Assembly (NCBI GenBank): GCA_947471745.1
Contig: CANJKZ010000924.1
Span: forward strand, 124,001-188,000
Reading direction: 5' to 3'
Length of the DNA: 64,000 nt
Source: Closterium sp. Naga37s-1
Taxonomy: Eukaryota > Streptophyta > Zygnematophyceae > Desmidiales > Closteriaceae
This document shows positions 41,557 through 49,000 of the stretch, in pieces (position 1 is the first letter of the stretch; each line of letters begins with the position of its first letter). The position numbers were made by a program, and so were the translations under genes. The notes beneath the pieces were generated by a model. It ran no database searches and was not told where the DNA came from. It saw only the letters and a list, made by a program, of their open reading frames with translations.

Positions 41557-41773
41557 TGTCAAACATACTAGGAGTACGGCCTAGGCTTAGTAGCCTAGGC
41601 CACAGTAGGACTACGAAAGGAGGCGCCAAGTACGAGCTATGATTGTGTGCAGGAACAGAATTGAGAAGGGGTGATTGAACTAGCAAGCAGCAGGATACAA
41701 ATAGCAAACCCTAAGGGGCTGTACTCACTATTGAGTACCCCACTGCAGGCTACACAAACAACATATTCTGACA
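41557..41773 (-). repeat. 5' LTR of T3
   Basis: 217 bp, matching 39849-40065 except two visible substitutions, followed by GAGGA. Confidence 0.93.
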
Positions 41774-43449
41774 GAGGAACCGCGCTCCTCCCTTTGTCGT
41801 GCAACGCATCGGTCCACACACGTCCATGTGAACAAGCGCAAGCGGGTCCTTAGCGAGGGGTGACGTTCGGCTACCGAATGACTTGCGAGCCATTTTTCCT
41901 TCGACACACGCCGCACACACGCCCTTCTCGTCGTCGCCGGCAATCACGTCGACTCCCTTCGCAAGTCCTTTGTTGGCCAACTCCTTGACCGATTCGTAGT
42001 TGGCGTGCGCAAGCCGATTATGCCACGCCTTGAGAGTTGCCTTGGACCCTTGCGCCACGTTGGATGAAGCCGCTCTCGGGTGCGTCTTGAGTTGGTAGAG
42101 TTCTCCGTTGAGAACGCCTTGTGCGAATTGCTTCCCCTTCCAAAAGAGGTTCATCGTCGCGCCATCGATGGTGACCTTCACGTCCTTCTTCGCGAGTTGA
42201 GTGACGGAGAGTAGATTCACCTTCAACCCCGGTACGTGAAGCACGTTCGTGATGTCCACCGGTCCGCCATCGACGATGAGACGCGTACTCCCAACTCCGA
42301 ACACCGGTAGCGACTTGTTGTTTCCGAAGACGACGCGCGTGACGTCTCCCGGTGCACCAACGTTGGTGAGGAACGATGCCGAGTGCGTCATGTGTTGTGT
42401 TGCGCCGGTGTCGAGGAACCACGCGTCGCTTGGAGTGTTGGTCCCGTCACCGGCCAATAACACGATCGACTCCCTTGTATCATCCGCCTCGCCAGATGCC
42501 GTGTGCGCGTTGCCCTCGTGGTTCCGCGCCTTCGATGGAGTCCAATCACTCGGCCGCTTCCGACAGTCTCGCCAAAAGTGTCCAGGTTTGCCACAATAGT
42601 GGCACTTGCTCGCGCCGTTCGATGCGTTTCCCTTGCCGCGATCGCTTCCACCGGACGACTTCTTTGTCGCACCTTTGCTCCACGTGGACTTCTTTCCGGA
42701 ACTCCCTCCGGAGAACATGGCGGCACCCTCGCTCTCATTAGCGAATTGTCGGCGACGCGATTCTTCATGGAGAAGCCGACCGACCACCATTTCCTTCGTC
42801 CAAGTGTCTTGCACGCTATCGAGCGTCGTAATCACCGTCGACCACTCTTCCGGAAGCCCGCAAAGCAAGGTCAAGATCCAATCCTCCTCCGTGACCGTTC
42901 CACCGAGGTCCATGAACGTTTCCCCGAGTTCCTCCACACGAGTCGCATACTCGTGCATCGATTCGCCCTCGCGACACTTCACCGTGAAGAACGCATTCCG
43001 GGCTAGGATCTTTCCGTGGAGAGTCTTGTTTACGTGGATGGTCTCGAGCCGCTTCCACGCTTCATGCGCCGACGCTTCGAGCTTGATGCACGTACGCACC
43101 GCGCTCACGAGATTGATGCCGATGCGCGAAATCAACGTAGCGAACGCCTTTTGGTCCTTCTTCTTCCATGCCGCGATGTCGCCCTCGTTGTCCGGCTTCT
43201 TCTCCGTTCCATCGAAGAGACCCCAAAGTCCCCGCTCCATCATGAGCACTTGGAACTTAAACTTCCACGCGGAGTAGTTTTGTCCCGTGAAAATCGGTAC
43301 CGCCGACGTGTCGAACATCGTCGCAGTTGCCCAGGGTTCGCCGGAATTTACAACGACACCATCCAAGGAAGTGCGGGAGGCCTCGCTTGTTGTCACCATG
43401 CTAGCTTCTCGTCGCGCGTGTAGACTCCTCCGACCGGCTCTGATACCAC

Positions 43450-43987
43450 TGTTGTAAAGGACTCTCCTCTATTTTGCAGGAACTGGGATATGAATTAAAC
43501 AATAGAGCACTCTGTTAGCTTTCCAACGAGCTGTAGATCACCTCGATCACCTAAGTATCGAGCGAGATATAGGCGTTTTTTATGTGCTAGGTAGTGCTCT
43601 TGGAATCAATGATAGGAGCTCTCTGGAATTTTGACGAGTTGTACCATGTACAAGATGATTCCAATGTTCAGTACGAAACATGCAATACAAAGCAAACAGA
43701 TTTATAGCATGCAATCAACATCGAGTCGCACAAGTAACCTCGAACCGCGGTACACTCGCGAATGTTCGAGTAACATTTCGAAGGGGTGAAATTCGACACT
43801 CGAAATTCACCGAACCGAATTCTCCTTGAGTCTCGAATGTTCCTGGTGCTGCCATGTGGCACCGAATCGATGAGTATTCGGAAGTCAAACTTCAGCCCCA
43901 CACAAACCTGCAGCTCACTCGAAAGTGAGCACCAAACCAACACCGTTCGGTGGTTGGGGGCAAGGTTGCCTCACGCAACCTCCAACA
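43450..43987 (-). repeat. 5' LTR of element E
   Basis: 538 bp bounded by TGTTG (plus strand 43450) and CAACA (to 43987). On the minus strand it is followed, after one base, by TGGTATCAGAGC, an ordinary initiator-tRNA-Met primer site with no further tRNA similarity. The left partner LTR is not in the window. Confidence 0.78.
43700..43706 (-). promoter_or_regulatory. Putative TATA box in the E LTR
   Basis: The minus strand reads CTATAAATC within the 5' LTR, a plausible position for the U3/R promoter. Assigned by motif only. Confidence 0.45.
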
Positions 43988-44185
43988 ACCCCGACTAGCG
44001 TACCACTCACGAAGCTGCTGGGGCGTGAGGGTCTCGCGCGGATGCCGCTGGAGCTGCATCTGGCCACCGCCGGAAACTCCTCACCGAACAGCTCCACCGA
44101 GACTGCCACTACGGCCGCCGCCACCACTCCCACTGCTGCCACCACCGCCGCCACCACTCCCACCGCTACCACGAAGAGATGTCAT
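43988..44185 (-). pseudogene. capsid-less gag of S5, 5' fragment
   Basis: Starts at ATG 44183-44185 (MTSLRGSGGSG), very close to the S4 gag start, with the same Gly-rich block and the first module (QMQLQRHPRETLTPQQLREW). The element E LTR begins right after this. It confirms that the capsid-less gag belongs to more than one copy. Confidence 0.78.
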
Positions 44186-44259
44186 AGCGGGCAAAGCAAG
44201 GAGGTGTGCGACCAGCACGGCAGCACGCAGGGAAGGCAGGGCGGCGAGCAGGCACTAGG

Positions 44260-45005
44260 GTAGGTCGGGGCGGTGCACGGTCAGGGAAGGGCGGCGCGCG
44301 GCCAGAGCAGGGCGGCGCAATTGGCAGGGCAGGGCGGCGCAATTGGCAGGGCAGGGCGGCAGCCAGCAGGGCGGCGCGCAGGCAGGGCAGGGCCGAGCGG
44401 CGGCCAGCAGGGCGGCTCGCGAGCAGGGCAGGGCGGCGCGGCGGCGAGCAGCGCGCGGGCAGGGCAGGGCGGCGCGGCGGCGAGCAGCTCGCGGGCAGGG
44501 CAGGGGGGCGCGGCGGCGAGCAGCGTGCGGGCAGGGTAGGGCGGCACGGCGGCGAGCGGCGCGCGGGCAGGGCAGGGCGGCGCGGCGGCGAGCAGCGCGC
44601 GGGCAGGGCAGGGCGGCGCGGCGGCGAGCGGCGCGCGGGCAAGGCAGGGCGGCGCGGCAGCGAGCGGCGCGCGGGCAGGGCAGTGCGGCGCAACGGCGAG
44701 CGGCGCGCGGGTAGGGCACGGCGGCGCGGCTTCGAGCAGCGCGCGGGTAGAGCAGGGCGGCGCGGCGACGAGCGGCGCGCGGGCAGGGCAGGGCGGCGCG
44801 GCGGCGAGATGCGCGCGGGCAGGGCAGGGCGGCGCGGCACGGCGACGAGCGGCGCGCGGGCAGGGCAGGGCGGCGCGGCGCGACATCGAATTGCGCGTGG
44901 GCAGGGCAGTGCGTGCGCGAGCGGCGCGATGCGGGGCAGGGCAGGGCAGCGCGGCACTAGCAGGGCGGCGCGACGGGTGGGGTAGCGCGACACGGGCAGC
45001 AAGCT
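44260..45005 (-). repeat. 36-bp minisatellite leader of S5
   Basis: Tandem 36-bp units containing GGGCAGGGCAGGGCGGCGCG and GCGGCGAGCAGCGCGC, about 14 ordered copies from 44400 to 44870. Because 36 is a multiple of three, all frames on both strands stay open for hundreds of codons. Confidence 0.85.
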
Positions 45006-45031
45006 ATACGGTGGGCCCTAAAAAAAAAAAC

Positions 45032-45061
45032 GGTCCTAGGAGAGGACCTGCTCTGAAACCA
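45032..45061 (-). other. Primer-binding site and hairpin of S5
   Basis: TGGTTTCAGAGCAGGTCC on the minus strand; stem GGTCCT/AGGACC at 45032-45048; A-tract and GGTGGGCCCT at 45010-45020. Confidence 0.78.
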
Positions 45062-45185
45062 TTTCAGAAGAATGAACGAGAATGATGAAACTAGCAGCAT
45101 GCAGGAGTACAAGTAGCAAACCCTAATTGCGTTGTACCCCATATGGGCTACCCCACTATAGCCTACACAACATAATAGTTTGACA
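45062..45185 (-). repeat. 5' LTR of S5
   Basis: 124 bp ending AGTTTGACA. The first dinucleotide is TT instead of the usual TG. The core CCCCACTATAGCCTACACAA matches S1. Confidence 0.8.
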
Positions 45186-45413
45186 TCCCATCCTTTATCG
45201 TCCCCTCTCCCCTCATCACCTTCTCCCCACCCCTCTTTCGTGATATCCACCCATGTTGCAGCACTATGAACCACTTTATTGTCCTCGTATCTTTGTTGAT
45301 ATCAGTGAAAGTTTATTTTTCCAATTTTTTACCTAATTAAAACGCATTTACTTTGAATGGTATACGTATAGTTGAAAGCATGATACTAAAGATGTAGTTT
45401 AGGGTTTAGGAAA
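45186..45413. other. Short spacer, no gene seen
   Basis: About 230 bp of AT-rich DNA between S5 and the CA microsatellite. Confidence 0.4.
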
Positions 45414-45467
45414 AAAACAACACACACATACGCGTACACACACACACACACATACATATACACACAC

Positions 45468-45498
<31 letters not shown>

Positions 45499-45672
45499 TA
45501 CACACACACAGACATACATACAGAGACACAGACAGAGACAGACACAAACACATACACAGACACACACATACACACATACACACATACATACATACACACA
45601 GATACATACACACACACACACACATACACACATACACACACACACACACGCACACGCATACACTCATGCACA

Positions 45673-45713
<41 letters not shown>

Positions 45714-45716
45714 ACA
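45414..45716 (+). repeat. CA-rich microsatellite, left part
   Basis: About 300 bp of (CA)n interspersed with ACACATAC and GACA units. Continuous with 52813-53350 before S6 inserted. The long Cys-Val and His-Thr open frames across it are artefacts. Confidence 0.95.
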
Positions 45717-45840
45717 TGTGAAGAAATGAGGAATGAATTGACTAAGGGAAAGTTGGGTACAAAAGCAAACCCTAGAAAACTGTACCCCATATGTGCTACC
45801 CCACTATAGCCTACAGTAGCTATGTCATATAAATCTGACA
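45717..45840 (-). repeat. 3' LTR of S6
   Basis: 124 bp, TGTGAAGAAA to AAATCTGACA, identical to 52689-52812. The internal flank is CACCCCCATAGGCAAAGTGGG (polypurine tract complement). Confidence 0.95.
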
Positions 45841-46047
45841 CACCCCCATAGGCAAAGTGGGGGAGAACAAGGGGTCACAAGACCAGTCAAGCAAAGCAAA
45901 GCAAGCTCAGGGTGGATCACAAAGTCACCACACATTCCGAGCACAAGTTCAAGGCCACAAGGCCAGTTCACATGCAGGATTACATATATATATAAGGCTA
46001 GACAAGCAAGAGCAGGTTTATATATATATGCAACAGTACAAACAAGG

Positions 46048-49000
46048 TCAAGGGGTGAGCAAGTGAGGCAAGGTAGGCACAAGACCCAGCTGAGTACAGA
46101 AGCGCTGATGATCACAAGGCGCAAGTGCCTTGGTGAAGATATCAGCAGTGTTGGCCTCAGAGGCCACGTACGCAAGCCGCAGCTGACCACGCTGCTGTAG
46201 CTCACGAGCAAGGAAGTAGCGGAGAGCAATGTGCTTCGTTCTGTGCTCCAGTCTCTGCTCTCGACACAAGGCCAGCATGGCCTTGTTGTCTACGTACAGC
46301 ACTGGAGGAGAACGAGGCTGCTCTCCGAGGTCAGTCAGCAGGTAGGTGAGCCAGCGAAGCTCCTGTGCAGCCATGGCCCCGGCGTAGATCTTAGCCTCAC
46401 AACTGGAGCCGAGAACAGAAGACGAGCGGGTAGCCCGCCACGAAACAGAGCCGGAACCAAGGCTGAAGGTGTAACCCTGTGACGACCGCTGCGTAGCCTG
46501 GTCGTCAGCCCAAGAAGCGTCTGCGTGCCCAGTGAGGACCACTGGACTCTGCCCTCCAAGCACAAGCCCCATGCCCGACGTACTGCACAAGTAGCGCAAC
46601 ACCCTCTTCGCTGCAGCCATGTGCTCCGGTCTGTGTCTCCCAGGAGCAACATAGCGTGCAAGAATGCTAAGAGGGTATGCAAGGTCAGGTCGTGTGCAGG
46701 TCATCAGGTACATGAGGCAGTCAACAAGCTCTGGGTACGGGCCACTCGACTCTACGGACTCATCCGAAGGCAGAGCTGAGAGCGAGTGGCGAGTAGGCAG
46801 AGGAGTGGCCTGAGGCGAGGAGTACGTGAAGCCGAAGCGCTGAAGGACCTGCTGCACCATGTGTGACTGAGTCAGGGTAATGGTGCGGCGTGCTCTGTCC
46901 CGGGTGATCTGCAAGCCAAGGTAGCTGCGCAGTTCACCCAAGTCTGTGCACGTGTGTCTCTTCTGCAGCTCGGACTTCACGTGGGCGAGTCCAGCAGTGT
47001 CAGCTGTGGCGAAGACCAAGTCGTCGACGTACACGAGGATGTAGAACGGCGGCAAAGAAGTGTCGGTGCGCAGAAACAGCGACGGGTCGGCAGTAGAGGG
47101 AGCAAACCCAAGAGCCGCAAGTGTAGTCCTCAGTGTGTCGTGCCACTCACGCGGTGCCTGGCGGAGACCGTAGACTGGCCGCCGGAGGCTCCACTGGGTG
47201 CCAGGAGGAAAAGACCCAGTGAAGCCAGGTGGGCGACGCAGCCAGATCTCCTCGTGCAGGCTGCCCTGCAAGAAAGCAGTGCTGAAGTCAAGAGAGTGCA
47301 GCTCGTAGTCGCGGTGAGCAGCTATGTGCAGCAGTACCCGAAGAGTGGTCATCTTCGGGGTGGGAGAGAAGGTCTGAAAGTAGTCAACTCCCTGCCGCTG
47401 ACTGAAGCCACGAGCCACGTAACGCGCCTTGAAGACAGGCGGAGAACCCGGCGGCCGCTTCACCCTGAAAATCCACATGCCACTGACGATGTTCGCCCCA
47501 GGCGGGGGAACCTCGTCAACGTAGGTGCCTGTGGACTTCCAGGAAGCCATCTCTGCGTCCATAGCTGCCTGCCACTGAGAGGAGTAGGGACCCTCTATCG
47601 CCTCCGCGTAAGAGCACGGAGTCGGGATGTCAAGTGCATCCGGGTCTCCCTCAGGGGTAAGCAGTATGGACACGAGATGAGGTGAAGCAGCAGCCAAACA
47701 CTGGAACTCCTCCTGCCTGTCCTCAAGGACGTCCATGCCAAGGGCACACTCACCCCCGACGGACGGAGGACAGACAGACTCAGACTCAGCAACAAGACTA
47801 GCAGCGTAGTCTAGACGACAGCGAGCAGCAAAGTCGACGAGCTCAGTAGCTAGGGCAGACGCAGCAGTGGACTCAAAGGAAGGGTCAGTGACAACAGTAG
47901 CAAGGAGACGCGTGACAGTAGGACTGGCAGCACGAAGAGAGTCCGACTCCGGGTCAGGAAGAGCAGGAAGAGAGGACTCAGGAGGAGAAGGCAAAGGGGC
48001 ACGCAGAGGAGCAGTGGACGGACGCAGAGACATCCGGTGCGTGCCAGGGATAGGAGGAGGACGCTGACGCGAACCACGACCACTAGTGCGAGCAGCACGG
48101 ACAGGCGACGCAGGGCGAGACGCAGGCTCACGACGCTCAGCAAGACCTCCAGTAGGACCAGTGTAGGGAGAAGGAGCGGGCAGTGGGGAGGCCGGCTGTA
48201 ACTGTAACTGTGACGGGACAGGCTGTGGACACTCTAAGGGAGGAGGAGGACCAGTAGAAGGCGGGAGACCAAGAACCTGCTGAAGGAGCGGAACGAAGTA
48301 CGGCCTAGGCCGCGCGGCGACTCCAGACACAGCAGGGACAGCACCAGTACCCCCAGCGGCAGCACCAGCGCCAGCAGCACCTCCAGCTCCAGTACCTCCA
48401 GCAGCACCAGTAGCACCCCCAGCAGGACCGCCTCCAGGACCGACAGCAGTAGCCTCAGCGCCAACACCCTCAGCAGCTCCAGCTCCAGTCGTACCCGCAG
48501 GCCCAGCAGCTCCAGTACTCCCAGTACGAGCACCTCCGGGACCCGCGGCACCAGCACCCTCAGCAGCCGAAGAACCTCCAGCTCCAGCAGCACGCCTCCA
48601 GCGCCGGGCAAACCACTCGCGCAGCTCCTGTGGAGAGAGTGGCTCCCGCCGAGACGAAGCACCCGGAGAACCTCCAGGCTCAGCACCGCCAGACGCCACA
48701 CGAGCAGGCCCAGCTCCCTCAGGCTCCGCACCCCCAAGCTCAGCACCTCCAGGCGTGGCACCCCCAGGCTCAGCACCCCCAGGCGTAGCACCCCCAGGCT
48801 CAGCACCCCCAGGCTCAGCACCCCCAGTAGTAGCACCCCCAGGCTCAGCACCCCCAGGCTCAGGACCCCCAGTAGTAGCACCCTCAGGCTCAGCACCCCC
48901 AGGCGTAGCACCCACACGCTCAGCACCCCCAGAGTCAGCACCCCCAGGCTCAGCACCCTCAGCAGCACCAGAGTCACCAGTAACCTCGACAGGCTCGACT

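Larger units (their letters stand above)
39849..41773 (-). mobile_element. Non-autonomous short-LTR element T3 (TRIM-like), complete
   Basis: 1,925 bp with 217-bp LTRs (39849-40065 and 41557-41773) that differ at two visible bases, and target duplication GAGGA (39844-39848 and 41774-41778). Internal features: polypurine tract complement CACCCCCATAGCCAAAGTGGG, a 3' region alignable to T1, GC-rich repeats (40690-41345) and a full tRNA-like leader. No gag or pol. The LTR is longer than in T1 and T2 because of an extra block of roughly 80 bp at its 3' end in element orientation (plus-strand 39856-39940, with CCTAGGCTTAGTAGCCTAGG). It interrupts element E integrase. Confidence 0.94.
39050..43399 (-). 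pseudogene. gag-PR-IN of element E, interrupted by T3
   Basis: The start is ATG 43397-43399 (MVTTSEASRTS). Gag has a UBN2-type copia capsid (YSAWKFKFQVLM, HEAWKRLE, LLCGLPEEW) and a canonical CCHC knuckle (CHYCGKPGHFWRDC, near 42595). Protease is WFLDTGATQHM. The pre-integrase zinc region is WHNRLAHANYE ... CAACVEG. Integrase begins HMDVCGP and GGARFL; T3 then intervenes (39849-41773), and it resumes LVMLDDATRM, RTDGGGEF and PQQNGAAERLN. Excising T3 and one GAGGA restores the frame. A one-base shift near 39527 (NEWWG / KASALAA) is a second lesion. The tail (CLCYYHVP, FLGIAPNERAW) runs into the chimeric junction. Confidence 0.87.
39047..43987 (-). mobile_element. Second Ty1-copia lineage, element E, 3'-truncated, split by T3
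   Basis: A minus-strand copia element distinct from family S: lower GC, 538-bp LTR, a conventional primer site and a canonical zinc knuckle. It comprises the 5' LTR (43450-43987), gag-PR-IN (start 43399) and the IN tail to about 39047. RT, RNase H and the 3' LTR are missing. Its 5' LTR ends abruptly inside the gag of S5. Confidence 0.88.
43988..45185 (-). mobile_element. Short-LTR Ty1-copia retrotransposon S5, 5' end, interrupted by E
   Basis: A minus-strand family-S copy: LTR 45062-45185, primer site, 36-bp-repeat leader and the first 66 codons of a capsid-less gag, cut at 43988 by element E. The RT fragment at 38474-39046 probably belongs to it. Confidence 0.85.

Noticed and set aside
39505..41707. 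Proteins beginning MLFVSCCLLVQSPLL on the minus strand at 39999 and 41707
   Set aside because: These starts translate the T3 LTR; the downstream parts are E integrase or the T3 GC-rich array.
44166..45002. Frames of over 200 codons in the S5 leader
   Set aside because: The 36-bp unit is a multiple of three, so every frame repeats the same 12 residues; position shows it is leader between primer site and gag.
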